DNA from: an uncultured Peptococcaceae bacterium
Lineage (GTDB): Bacteria; Bacillota; Peptococcia; Peptococcales; Peptococcaceae
Length of the DNA: 64,000 nt
Direction of reading: 5' to 3'
Assembly: GCA_949743265.1 (NCBI GenBank)
Contig: CATJSX010000073.1
Location: 1-64,000, forward strand
Shown: one piece after another, positions 27,027 to 36,101 of the stretch
Layout of the letters: every line of letters begins with the position of its first letter
How positions within the stretch are numbered: position 1 is the stretch's first letter
Program-made: the position numbers and the translations under genes
Notes under the pieces: generated by a model
Database searches by the model: none
What the model saw: the letters and a program-made list of their open reading frames with translations, nothing else
Told to the model about the DNA's origin: nothing

Positions 27027-27265
27027 TTCATCAAGTCAATCAATTTTGCAATAAGATAAATAAAAAATTAGGGATTTCACTAACACTTTCCTCTCCTAAT
27101 CGAAAAACTTTAAAAGCGTTCATGATGGTTCATGGGGTTATTGGTGCGAGTTTATTGATAATAGGCGCTGTTTTTCGTTTCAAATGGTGTATGGTGTTAG
27201 GGATGATAAGTATGATTAGCAGCATAATTTTGCGCAAGGAGACTGTCGATGAAAAAAATAGCTAA
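27023..27265 (+). CDS. Second small membrane protein of the tetR operon
   Basis: An 80-residue protein with a polar N-terminal third and two hydrophobic segments (about residues 32-50 and 54-70). It overlaps the preceding gene by four bases (ATGA) and has AGGAGG upstream. Not recognised. Together with its neighbour it would form a four-helix membrane complex controlled by the TetR repressor; that pairing is inference. Confidence 0.6.
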   Translation: MIHQVNQFCNKINKKLGISLTLSSPNRKTLKAFMMVHGVIGASLLIIGAVFRFKWCMVLGMISMISSIILRKETVDEKNS

Positions 27266-27509
27266 TCAAAAATTTAGTGCGGCTAGTATGTCCTGCTTGT
27301 AGTAATTTAAAAACATATGCTTGTCTTTAAATACAGCATTTAAGAACACCTATTTTTACCCTGTTTTTACAATCTAAAACTTTTACCACAAATTGATTTT
27401 CTTTTTTATATTCAGCATCAGCCGGTTAGTTGCCTTAATCCAGCGTTTCCGGGGTTGCCCTAGTCGGTAGTAGGTACAGCGGGCGTTGAATACATCCAGT
27501 TCCTCATCG

Positions 27510-28013
27510 TTAAGCACATATTCCCAGCAGCTGCTTCTGCCCCCACGTGCCATCTGGATTGATGGGATGCATAGTCGTCATTACATGAAAGTGTGATCTG
27601 AGGATGCCTTCATTCTCCTTGTCTGAGACATGGATAGTGAAATTGGCAATCATGCCTTTGTCCACTAGACAGCGTTTCACAAACTTCCTTGCTAGCGCAA
27701 TGTTTTCTTTCAACGAAAATTCATTCTAAAAAGCAGTATTAAAGCTGTAAGCAAGCTACGCTTTCGGTATTTTTTCAACTGTTCTACCGTATTTCACAAG
27801 ATCGCCTGATCTTGCTATTCCGATGCGAGTGTAGTCGCTATAAAGATGCTCCCCAGCTCGGTAAGCTACGGCAACAATGGCGCTTTGTCTGGCGCTACGC
27901 CTAATCTGACTGACCGTTAAATGTAAAGCGCCATCGTCAGTTACCGTTCTGGGGTTGGCTGTGGTTCTCAACCGCAAGCCGTACCACACTCTGAACTGGT
28001 TGTCATTCGGCAA
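27510..28013 (-). pseudogene. MobA/MobL-family relaxase, fragmented
   Basis: Two reading frames on the minus strand. The upstream piece (28013-27756) holds ALHLTVSQIRRSARQSAIVA followed by AYRAGEHLYSDY, the N-terminal relaxase motif of MobA/MobL proteins. The second (27713-27510) holds ALARKFVKRCLVDKGMIANF and an HFHVMTTMHPINPDGTWG block like the histidine triad and MRPI-DGTWG region of the same family. A gap and frame changes separate them and the C-terminal two thirds are missing, so the gene is dead. Confidence 0.7.
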
Positions 28014-28240
28014 TGCGCTCCATCAGGGAATAAAACTCCGCGCGGTCAGTATCTCCACCTCTGGCATGACGCTCTCACTCGCCGCCCCACGGGTAATCAG
28101 CCGACGAATACACAGGGATAGCTATTTAGCAGGGCAAGAGGTACACTCTCTTGTACGGAATGTAGTGACGCAGGCTCCCGGATTGCTGATGCTGTCAACG
28201 GTCAAGGGGCAAGTTTCGCAGGACACACGATACGTGGTCT

Positions 28241-28324
28241 TTAGACTATGTATATTAGATTTTCTAACTCTTCCTCTAATTTTTTCAACCCGTCACGAGT
28301 CAGAATGATATCTTTTCCATAATC
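28241..28324 (-). pseudogene. Possible greA 5' fragment
   Basis: On the minus strand a short frame reads KDIILTRDGLKKLEEELENL and then runs into unrelated sequence and a stop. This is close to the N-terminal coiled-coil start of the transcript cleavage factor GreA. It has no usable ATG in frame and a stop just upstream. It sits exactly where the relaxase-bearing remnant begins, suggesting a greA copy interrupted or partly carried by the element. The match is short, so other coiled-coil proteins remain possible. Confidence 0.4.
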
Positions 28325-28671
28325 TCAAAACATTCCTTCGTGTTTTCACAGACGATAAAAGAATAACAAAACAGCACCAAACGACTTTCTTGTCACTGAT
28401 TTTCGCTATTTATTTTTTCTTTATACTAGGAATTATTACATAAATTTAATGATTTATTGTCAAGATTTCACAACGAATACTTTTATTTTTTCCAAAATAT
28501 TATCAGTTGGATATGTTATCAAGTGTTAAAATAACTAAAGTAAATAAATTTTCATTAGCGCTAAACGAATAACTCTTTATTTTTGTGCTAAAATGAGATA
28601 AGCTATATTTATTAGATAGTGTTAATAGAAACAGACAATGTTTATTTTAATCTTTTTAGGAGGTATTTTTT

Positions 28672-29679
28672 ATGCACGCAAAAATTGCAATCAATGGTTT
28701 TGGTCGTATTGGTCGTTTATGTTTAAGAGCCGCTTTAGCTTGTGATGACGTAGAAGTTATCGCCGTCAACAGCACAGCAGATCCCGCTGGCACCGCTCAT
28801 TTGTTCCAATATGATTCTACACATGGCACTTATCAAGGGGAAGTTTCTTATGATGAACAACATTTAATTGTCGATGGTAAAAAAATTCGCTTACTTTCTG
28901 ACCGTGATCCCCAAAATTTGCCATGGGGTGAATTAGGCGCAGAGATTATTTTGGAAAGCACTGGTAAATTTAAAACGAAAGATGAGGCTGGTGTTCATTT
29001 AGCACAAGGCGCAAAAAAAGTCATAATCACAGCGCCGGGTAAAAATATCGATGCAACTATTGTTTTAGGCGTTAATGAAGATGTTTATAATCCGCAAACC
29101 GACCATATTATTTCTAACGCTTCTTGTACAACAAATTGTCTGGCGCCCGTGGCTAAAGTTATTAACGACCATTTTACTATCATTTCTGGAGCAATGACAA
29201 CAGTTCATTCTTTTACTAATGATCAGAAAAATTTGGACGCTCGTCATAAAGATCCTCGTCGTGCACGCGGTTGCACGCAATCTATTATCCCTACGACAAC
29301 AGGCGCTGCAAAAGCGGTTGGAGAAGTACTGCCTAATTTAAAAGGTAAATTGAATGGATTGGCGCTGCGTGTGCCAACGCCAAATGTTTCTTTAGTGGAT
29401 GTTGTTTTTGAATTAGCCGAAAGCACTACTGTTGAAAAGGTCAACGCATTGCTGAAAGAAGCAGCGCAAGGATCAATGAAAGGAATTTTGGGCTATTCAG
29501 ATAAACCATTAGTTTCCATTGACTATAATGGCGATAGCCATTCCAGTATCGTTGACGGTCTTTCTACTATGATGGTTGGCGAACATTTATTGAAAATATT
29601 GGCTTGGTATGATAACGAATGGGGTTATAGCTGTCGCGTTGTCGATCTTGCCAAATTCGTCGCTGCTAAAATGTCATAA
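28672..29679 (+). CDS. gapA: Glyceraldehyde-3-phosphate dehydrogenase
   Basis: A 335-residue, complete type I GAPDH of glycolysis. The Rossmann start is KIAINGFGRIGRL, the catalytic cysteine lies in SNASCTTNCLAP, and the C-terminal NEWGYSCRVVDL is typical. AGGAGG precedes the ATG. The gene is followed by a terminator and is monocistronic. The 350 bases upstream are AT-rich and border the decayed mobile element. Confidence 0.97.
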   Translation: MHAKIAINGFGRIGRLCLRAALACDDVEVIAVNSTADPAGTAHLFQYDSTHGTYQGEVSYDEQHLIVDGKKIRLLSDRDPQNLPWGELGAEIILESTGKFKTKDEAGVHLAQGAKKVIITAPGKNIDATIVLGVNEDVYNPQTDHIISNASCTTNCLAPVAKVINDHFTIISGAMTTVHSFTNDQKNLDARHKDPRRARGCTQSIIPTTTGAAKAVGEVLPNLKGKLNGLALRVPTPNVSLVDVVFELAESTTVEKVNALLKEAAQGSMKGILGYSDKPLVSIDYNGDSHSSIVDGLSTMMVGEHLLKILAWYDNEWGYSCRVVDLAKFVAAKMS

Positions 29680-29694
29680 AGAATTTGCGCTTAC

Positions 29695-29729
29695 AAAAAG
29701 CTCCATCTTAAAGATGGAGCTTTTTGTTT
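29695..29729 (+). terminator. gapA terminator
   Basis: AAAAAGCTCCATCTT pairs with AAGATGGAGCTTTTT (29695-29725), then a T run. Confidence 0.9.
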
Positions 29730-29774
29730 TTATATGATTCACTAAATGCCACTGCGAACCTCTGTTATGTCTAA

Positions 29775-29906
29775 TACAATATATTGCATGGTGGCAGATG
29801 CCAATACAAAAGATATAAAGATAAAAATTCTCCTAACGCATGGACTGATGAAGAAGTCAAGAAATTCAACATTGCAGAAAAACTTGCTAAAAAATCAGCT
29901 AAATAA
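29775..29906 (+). pseudogene. Possible remnant frame, C-terminal fragment
   Basis: In the 300-base gap after gapA a frame without an ATG ends NAWTDEEVKKFNIAEKLAKK-SAK before TAA at 29904-29906. Its composition (acidic-basic helix) looks protein-like rather than random, and it starts only after a stop at 29772-29774. It may be the tail of a lost gene. No family recognised; low confidence. The rest of 29730-29997 shows nothing. Confidence 0.25.
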
Positions 29907-29997
29907 CTACAATAAAAACGGCATTTATTCAATTGCAGATATCATCTAGCTATGTCCTAACATTTTATCAATTAAGACTATTTATATACATAAAAAA

Positions 29998-30408
29998 TTA
30001 TCCAATATAAGCCTCATCAGCTGTATTTTTGAAATTCTGTTTTTCAAGCCATCCCTGTTCTTCTTCATTTTCAGGAATATCAATCCGTTCAATCTTAAAA
30101 ATAACCGGTCTTGTTCCATCATTACAACAGGCAATCATCATACGCTCGTCATTTGTCCATTTGTGCATAATAGAGCCACCCTGCAAAGCAGTATAAACAT
30201 ATCTGCTAATTGCGTCCCACGCTTCACCACAGAATTTCCCATTCATCAAGCGATAAAAGTCATCTTGTTGTGGTGTGCGTTTAAGTGTAAAAATATCTCC
30301 AACTTTGGAGCAAGGACAAGGACCCGATTTCGGATTGGCAAGATATTTTTCTTGAAGTTCGGGGAAGACTTTTGTTTCTAAAACTGTAATTTTACATTCA
30401 TACTGCAT
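29998..30408 (-). CDS. TIGR04076-family protein
   Basis: A 136-residue soluble protein matching the layout of TIGR04076: N-terminal KITVLETKV, GPCPCSKVGDIFTL, FCGEAWDAISRYVYTALQGG and ACCNDGTRPVIFKIERID. The conserved Cys residues suggest metal or cofactor binding. The family has no established function and is often found in anaerobes. GGAGG lies before the ATG. It is monocistronic. Confidence 0.75.
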   Translation of the reverse strand: MQYECKITVLETKVFPELQEKYLANPKSGPCPCSKVGDIFTLKRTPQQDDFYRLMNGKFCGEAWDAISRYVYTALQGGSIMHKWTNDERMMIACCNDGTRPVIFKIERIDIPENEEEQGWLEKQNFKNTADEAYIG

Positions 30409-30683
30409 ATATAGTTACCTCCACAAATTCCGATTTTTTGCTCTGTTCGTTGTGTCTATTTTACCATAGGACTGCGAACTTTTCTACTACGAACAAAATA
30501 TTTTAGGAAATCATTGAAAATGTCTTTCGTAAGAAGATAAAGAAGTTTGTTGAAAAAGAAAATGATATGATTTATAATAGAATCACTTTTTAAAACGATT
30601 TTATAGTATATAACGAACGGATTAACAAAATACACATACCATCAAGGGATTTATTTAAAATTTCTCAAACAAAGGAGATTGAT

Positions 30684-31274
30684 ATGAATACAGATTATAT
30701 AGCCTATGTTTTAGCTGTAGCTAAAGCTGGCTCAATCAATAAAGCCGCATTAAAATTCAATATACCATCGCATAGATTATCCAAAATATTAACTAATATG
30801 GAAAATGAATTCAACACCAAATTATTTGACAGAACTCATCAAGGGATTAGTTTAACAGCAGACGGTGAATACTTCCTCGAAAAATTTCATCAAATCGACG
30901 AAATTATGACAGAATTAAAAACGCATTCTCAACCTAATATAACATCAGATACCGTTTCAGGCAAACTAACTATACTATGCGAACCTTCTTTTCGCAATAA
31001 CTATCTTCTCGCTGCTATGAATCATTTTTTATCGGATTATCCTGATGTTCAAATTGCTTATTATGAGTATGGTCATGAAGAATTAACGGAGAAGTTGACT
31101 AATATGCCAAATACTATTGGCATCGTCACGCTCGTTAAACCATTAGATGAAAGGAATTACTATCAGACGTTAAATATTTCAGCTTATCCGTTACTGAGAA
31201 TTATGCCAACAGCAAGGTTAAACAAATTTTTAAAACAATCCAAGGATACTCCACCAAAATATGCCCAGCGTTAA
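30684..31274 (+). CDS. LysR-type regulator, C-terminally shortened
   Basis: A 196-residue protein. The LysR winged helix (residues about 1-60, KAGSINKAALKFNIPSHRLSK) and the first part of the effector domain (SGKLTILCEPSFRNNYLL) are intact, but the protein stops near residue 196 where full-length members run to about 290-310. Its last 45 bases overlap the 3' end of the convergent transporter gene. It is either a truncated relic or a short regulator able to bind DNA without sensing. AAAGGAG precedes the ATG. Confidence 0.65.
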   Translation: MNTDYIAYVLAVAKAGSINKAALKFNIPSHRLSKILTNMENEFNTKLFDRTHQGISLTADGEYFLEKFHQIDEIMTELKTHSQPNITSDTVSGKLTILCEPSFRNNYLLAAMNHFLSDYPDVQIAYYEYGHEELTEKLTNMPNTIGIVTLVKPLDERNYYQTLNISAYPLLRIMPTARLNKFLKQSKDTPPKYAQR

Positions 31275-32621
31275 CACAAAAACGAAATCCAAAACCATTT
31301 TAGTAAGAGCGCCTTTCATAAATTGTTTCATGCTCATCATGCCAAAAGCATAACACATTAAAGTCCCATTATTTTCATAGGGAAATAAGACATCGTTGCC
31401 TATATGATATAAAGTATAAGCAACAACTTCAGGCGAAAATCCCATCGTTTGAGCGATTGCAACAAACGGTCCTGTTAAAAGCGTTACCAAAGCCATTGGT
31501 GTCATCAAAACGTTAGCTAAAACACCAAAAATCATCATAAACAAGGTAAAAGTAAATTTACTGCCACTTTGCAAAAACGGCGCTACCAAATTAGCAAACC
31601 AATCACCTACACCAATGCTGCTGCCAACGGTACCAATAGCCATACAACTGGCAACGATAATCGGAAAAGAAATACTGACTTTTTGTAGATTTTCCATAGT
31701 ACCTATTTCGATTTTAGGCAAGTAAAACAGAATGCAAGCTCCTACAAATCCGAACGTCATATCTAATTTATGCCAATTATTGGTCACTAAAAATACGACC
31801 ATTAACATCATGATGACTAATGCTTTCTTGTCATTGGCGCTCCATTTTCCCAGAGACTTTAATTCTTCATAAAAATAATCTCTGCCATTAAGTCTTTGTC
31901 GCGTTAGAAAAATTTTAGCGAAAATTAGTATCAGCGCAAATAACTGTGGAACAAAAATGATATTATCCCAAATAATTTTAGTATAAGATAAACTAAATCC
32001 TTCGACAAGCGCTGCTATTAAATTAGCATTTAAACCAATTCCAAATGTACTGTATAAAAAATTATGAGCATCGATCACAGAAAAATAACTAACCAGCATA
32101 AAACCCACCGTAGCAGGATCTTTGGGACTCAATTTTAAAGTTTTGATCAATCCCAAAGCTAAAGCCATATTTAAAAAACTGGCCGTTGAAGCCGGAATCA
32201 TGATGGCTAAAAGAATCCCTGAAAGCGAGAGCCCCAGAAGAATGCCTAAATAACTGCCGGAAACAACACCAGCTAATTTATAAGAAACCCTCTTTAAAAC
32301 AGTAGTATTTTGTAAACACTCAATCAATAACAGAATAGCAATACTTTGAAAAATAATGCTATTCCTCCATGTACTAAGCGTAGTGGCCAGTGTACATATT
32401 TTAAGCAATGGATAGCCGATAGTTAAACACAGACCAATAATAGCTCCCGGCAATAATTCAAAAACAAACATGAAAATGCAGATCATCGTCAACAGAAAAT
32501 ATTTTCTGATTTCTGTCGTATACAATTCACCAGCAGGAATCAAGAAATAAATCATCAACGGAATCAATAAAGTTATTCCCCATTTTAAGTAAACAGTTTT
32601 ATTTGCAGCAATGTTCACCAT
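31230..32621 (-). CDS. DASS/SLC13-type anion transporter, paralogue
   Basis: A 463-residue multi-pass membrane protein, the same length as the transporter at 487-1878 and alike in several blocks: an NWHKLDMTFGF-type segment, a VLMTPMALVTLLTG block and a C-terminal FPYENNGTLMCYAFGMM. Canonical Ser-Asn-Thr motifs are absent; the first reads PAST. ATG 32621 follows GGGAGG. It is downstream of the flavoenzyme gene on the same strand (93 bases), so it likely imports that enzyme's substrate, an anion of unknown identity. Confidence 0.75.
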   Translation of the reverse strand: MVNIAANKTVYLKWGITLLIPLMIYFLIPAGELYTTEIRKYFLLTMICIFMFVFELLPGAIIGLCLTIGYPLLKICTLATTLSTWRNSIIFQSIAILLLIECLQNTTVLKRVSYKLAGVVSGSYLGILLGLSLSGILLAIMIPASTASFLNMALALGLIKTLKLSPKDPATVGFMLVSYFSVIDAHNFLYSTFGIGLNANLIAALVEGFSLSYTKIIWDNIIFVPQLFALILIFAKIFLTRQRLNGRDYFYEELKSLGKWSANDKKALVIMMLMVVFLVTNNWHKLDMTFGFVGACILFYLPKIEIGTMENLQKVSISFPIIVASCMAIGTVGSSIGVGDWFANLVAPFLQSGSKFTFTLFMMIFGVLANVLMTPMALVTLLTGPFVAIAQTMGFSPEVVAYTLYHIGNDVLFPYENNGTLMCYAFGMMSMKQFMKGALTKMVLDFVFVLTLGIFWWSILGLF

Positions 32622-32714
32622 TTTTTCCTCCCAATTCAATCAGATTCCGCAAAATTTTTTATTTTAATCAGCTACTTACTCTACTCCAATACTCTTTGTT
32701 AGGGACAAATTTGC

Positions 32715-34715
32715 TTAAAGGATCATTGCCGCACTATATGCAGCATCAGCAGCGGCGCGAATATTAGCCGCTTTTTTGCAGTCGCCAACATTGATGACGT
32801 CAAAAGCATGACCTTGAAAACTGTCTCTTTCTTCAGTCAAAGCTGCAAAACCTGTACATAAAATGACGGAATCAACAAAAAGTGAAAATTCGCTTGTTGA
32901 ATCTTTTAAATAAATTTTGTCCTCATCAATCGCTACACAAACGGTATTTAAAAAACTTTGTACATTATTTTTTTCCATCCATTTTAGCGTATGCACTCGT
33001 TCATTTAAATGACTAGTCGCGACTAATTCATCGCCCATTTCAACGACAGTAATTTCCCGTATACCATCAGATAATTGAATGGAAATTTCACACCCCACAG
33101 CACCGCCGCCAATAATAGCAACTTTCTTACCCAGCTTTTCTGGGTGGCTAAGTGCGTCCATTGCTAGAAAAACATTGTTATTTTGAATGCCATGAATGTT
33201 AGGCACAATCGCTTTACCGCCAATAGCAACTATTATTGCATCAAAAGAAAACGGTTCAATCGTTTCCGGCGTCGCTTTGGTATTCAAATAAACCTGTACA
33301 TTATTTTTAGCAATTTGTCTGATTAAGTATTTACGATAATTTAAAATGCTATCTTTAAACCACATATGATCAGCAAAAGCAAGCAAACCGCCTAGTTTGT
33401 CATCTTGTTCAAAAAGTGTAACGGCATGTCCCCGTCTTGCAGCAGTAATTGCAGCCACCATACCAGCAACGCCACCACCAATGACCGCAACGTTTTTAGC
33501 TTTCTGCGGCGCTGGAATTTTCAATTTATAGTAGCCTTGTCCATATAAGGGATTGACCGAGCATTCTGCATTATAAGTAGCCGTCTTATTAAAAGTAACA
33601 TTTTTCGTCGATGAGCCACGTCGTCCGCCGTCAGCACAATAATTGCAATGAAGACATGGACGAATATCTTCTATGCGATCTTCTTTGATTTTATTAGCAA
33701 ACTCAGGGTCTGCAATGGCCTGACGTGTCATGAAAACGTAATCAATGCTTTTCTCTGACAAAAGCTGTTCGATCAATTGCGGTTCATGCACTTTGCCTAC
33801 AATACCAACTGGAATCTTGACGCCAGCTTTTTTGCAAGCAACTGCGCCGGGCAAATTGATTGCGGAAGGCAAAAAATGACTTGGCGTCATTTCTGGACGC
33901 GTTGAAGGATCCAAACGATTACCACAACTTAAATGCAACATACTGACGCCGGCATCTTCAAAAATAAGAGCTTGCCAAGCGGCATCTTCTGGTCGAATAC
34001 CATCAACAATATCCAATCCATCATAAGCATTCATTCGCAATTCAATGGGCATATCATCAGTTGCTTGACGAATGTATTCTATAATCATCCGAGGGAAACG
34101 ACAACGATTTTCTACAGATCCACCAAATTCATCGGTGCGTCGATTAGTCAACGGAGAAAGGAATTGGCTAATCAACCAACCATTAGAGCCGTTTAATTGA
34201 ATCATATCAAAACCGGCTCGTTTTGCCGCTACTGCAACATGGGCAAAAAGCTCAGCTATTTCACACATATCTTTGTAATCCATCGCTTTAACAGGATTGC
34301 CATTCCACATGCCTTCACTAGCTGATTTTAGTACCCTATCGGGTTTAGGTAATGCACAAAAACCGGGATGAGTCAATTCTAATAAACTGATTCCATTATA
34401 AGAATGAACTAAACGATGCAATTTATGACAATCACTGAATGCAACATTTTCTTCGCTATCAATAACAAGACCGCGAGGATGACCGGCATTGTGTGGAATC
34501 TCCATTGTAACAGAATAAGCGGAAAATCCTCCTTTGATAAACGCGGCATAAAAATCAATACCACTGTCAATCAATCTACCATTAAAATCACAACCGGCAG
34601 GCGCTTCGAGTGGAGCGACCATTAAACGATTTTTAAATGTTATTTCTCTTCCTTTAGCGCCAACAGTAAGCGGCGTAAAAATATGCGGGTATTTTTCTAA
34701 ATATTTTGGTTTCAT
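32715..34715 (-). CDS. OYE-type FMN/Fe-S/FAD oxidoreductase (2,4-dienoyl-CoA reductase/enoate reductase-like)
   Basis: A 666-residue three-part flavoenzyme. Residues about 1-340 form the old yellow enzyme TIM barrel, with QLNGSNGWLISQFLSPLTNR and DEFGGSVENRCRF. A CLHCNYC motif (near 352) and a later Cys in AECSVNP supply a 4Fe-4S site, with an unusually long gap between the third and fourth Cys. The C-terminal half has two dinucleotide-binding motifs (IGGGVAGM and IGGGAVGCE). Relatives reduce activated C=C bonds of enoates or bile acid intermediates. GAGGAGG precedes the ATG. The physiological substrate is presumably imported by the adjacent DASS protein. Confidence 0.82.
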   Translation of the reverse strand: MKPKYLEKYPHIFTPLTVGAKGREITFKNRLMVAPLEAPAGCDFNGRLIDSGIDFYAAFIKGGFSAYSVTMEIPHNAGHPRGLVIDSEENVAFSDCHKLHRLVHSYNGISLLELTHPGFCALPKPDRVLKSASEGMWNGNPVKAMDYKDMCEIAELFAHVAVAAKRAGFDMIQLNGSNGWLISQFLSPLTNRRTDEFGGSVENRCRFPRMIIEYIRQATDDMPIELRMNAYDGLDIVDGIRPEDAAWQALIFEDAGVSMLHLSCGNRLDPSTRPEMTPSHFLPSAINLPGAVACKKAGVKIPVGIVGKVHEPQLIEQLLSEKSIDYVFMTRQAIADPEFANKIKEDRIEDIRPCLHCNYCADGGRRGSSTKNVTFNKTATYNAECSVNPLYGQGYYKLKIPAPQKAKNVAVIGGGVAGMVAAITAARRGHAVTLFEQDDKLGGLLAFADHMWFKDSILNYRKYLIRQIAKNNVQVYLNTKATPETIEPFSFDAIIVAIGGKAIVPNIHGIQNNNVFLAMDALSHPEKLGKKVAIIGGGAVGCEISIQLSDGIREITVVEMGDELVATSHLNERVHTLKWMEKNNVQSFLNTVCVAIDEDKIYLKDSTSEFSLFVDSVILCTGFAALTEERDSFQGHAFDVINVGDCKKAANIRAAADAAYSAAMIL

Positions 34716-34987
34716 CTGGCAAGAACCTCCTCAAAAATATCATATATTCGTATAATACAAAAGAATATTTTTGCGCAAAAGATATCTTTGATAAAATACT
34801 ACTATACAAAAAACATTCTGCCTAGCTACAAAATTCACAGCACAAAAAATTTCGTATGTCCGTTTAAAAAGCAATTTATTTTGAATCAATCTTTCACTCG
34901 TTCAACAAAAATCTTATCATATTTGTGCGTTTATGATATAATTGCACTAATGAAAAATCAATTGATTAGTGAAAGGATTTTTAGACG

Positions 34988-35713
34988 ATGGACAGCAAAG
35001 ATAAAAAACAAATAATAACACAGGAAGATATTATGAATCTTTTGGATAGTTGTTACGAAAAATGTTTAAATGGAATACCGAAGGTCAGCTCAAGTGTAGA
35101 GGAGATGGCAAACGATTATTTAAAAAAACATCAAACGAAAGAGGATGCTTGTAAGGCAATGTTACGAAACCAAATTGTTAAATGTACAGCATCTGGAGTA
35201 GTGACTGGATTAGGAGGATTTATTACTATGCCTGTTGCGCTTCCGGCAAATGTTGGCAGTGTAATTTATGTGCAAATGCGTATGATCGCTTGCGTTGCCT
35301 ATATGGCAGACTATGAATTGAATAGCGACCAAACACAAACTTTTGTTTATGCATGTCTGGCTGGTGTCGCAGTCAGTGGTCTTTTAAAGCAATCTGGTAT
35401 AAAGCTTGGTGTCAAATTTGCCAATGGTCTTATAAAGAAAATCCCAGGCAAAGTACTAACCAAAATAAATCAAAAAGTGGGATTTAGATTCATTACAAAG
35501 TTTGGTACAAAAGGAATTATCAATTTAGGTAAACTTCTTCCAGGTGTAAGCGCTATAGTTGGCGGCGGACTTGATTTCGCAGAAACAAAAGTTATTGCTA
35601 CTCGTTCATATAAATGGTTTTTCGAAGGCGATTTTTCTATAAATGGAGAGGCAGAAGATGATCTAATCAATATTACTGATATTGATTTTGAAAATACAAC
35701 AATTGAATACTAG
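34988..35713 (+). CDS. EcsC family protein
   Basis: A 241-residue protein with the EcsC-family core: GLGGFITMPVALPANVGSV, then YVQMRMIACVAYMADYELNS, FVYACLAGVAVSGLLKQSG and KINQKVGFRFITKFG. Members lie at the membrane; in Bacillus the name comes from a gene next to an ABC transporter, but the molecular function is unknown. The acidic C-terminal tail (DLINITDIDFENT) is notable. AAGGAT precedes the ATG. It has its own divergent promoter region next to the flavoenzyme gene. Confidence 0.85.
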   Translation: MDSKDKKQIITQEDIMNLLDSCYEKCLNGIPKVSSSVEEMANDYLKKHQTKEDACKAMLRNQIVKCTASGVVTGLGGFITMPVALPANVGSVIYVQMRMIACVAYMADYELNSDQTQTFVYACLAGVAVSGLLKQSGIKLGVKFANGLIKKIPGKVLTKINQKVGFRFITKFGTKGIINLGKLLPGVSAIVGGGLDFAETKVIATRSYKWFFEGDFSINGEAEDDLINITDIDFENTTIEY

Positions 35714-35715
35714 CC

Positions 35716-35982
35716 TTGTCTAAATCAGCAGAAAATAGCTTTGAGTGTATAAACAACATTACATTGCGATACAACAAAGTATGAACCCAAACAGCAAAAA
35801 AGAATACCAGCAACAAAACATATGAATTTGAATTTTTCCAAAATACACTAGAGTTTTTTGAAACCATTTTCGATAATTGTACAAATGAAGACCACATAAA
35901 TAGAATTTCAAATATCTTTGGCACAAAAAAATATTTGAAATTGATTATAGAGAAATTAGCTAAATCATTAAGTAGTATTTAA
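35716..35982 (+). pseudogene. Small ORF interrupted by an in-frame TGA
   Basis: A continuous reading frame of 88 codons from TTG 35716 to TAA 35980-35982 is broken once by TGA at 35782-35784. The 3' part encodes a convincing helical sequence (EFFQNTLEFFETIFDNC, then KKYLKLIIEKLAKSLSSI). No ribosome site or ATG supports the start. It probably is the remains of a small gene that followed ecsC. It occupies most of the gap 35714-36101. Confidence 0.4.
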
Positions 35983-35993
35983 TTTAGCAAAAT

Positions 35994-36028
35994 AAAAGAC
36001 ACCCTTTTCATTTGGGTGTCTTTTATTT
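35994..36028. terminator. Bidirectional terminator
   Basis: AAAAGACACCC (35994-36004) with GGGTGTCTTTT (36014-36024), T run on the right and A run on the left. It serves the ecsC side and may also serve the convergent oxidoreductase gene. Confidence 0.85.
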
Positions 36029-36101
36029 TTTATTGATAGAATCAATTTCTATATAAATGAAAATAGACAGCAGCAACAAATAAACAGCTGAATATTTTTA
36101 T

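Larger units (their letters stand above)
27390..28330. mobile_element. Decayed mobilisable element remnant
   Basis: A stretch of about 940 bases whose base composition is visibly richer in G and C than its surroundings and which contains only broken frames on the minus strand. These are two relaxase fragments, a Cys-rich fragment (VSCETCPLTVDSISNPGA and onward, about 28130-28230) and a fragment ending RLGQPRKRWIKATNRL (about 27410-27490). It lies between the tetR operon and gapA, bordering a possible greA fragment. Exact boundaries and attachment sites cannot be read. Confidence 0.6.

Noticed and set aside
27955-28308. Plus-strand frame of 117 codons in the mobile remnant
   Set aside because: It is antisense to the recognisable relaxase and Cys-rich fragments and carries no motif.
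29746-29949. 67-codon plus-strand frame
   Set aside because: It has no ribosome site. A different frame across the same bases looks more protein-like.
35782-35784. TGA as selenocysteine
   Set aside because: No SECIS-like hairpin or selenoprotein context was seen directly after it; decay is simpler.
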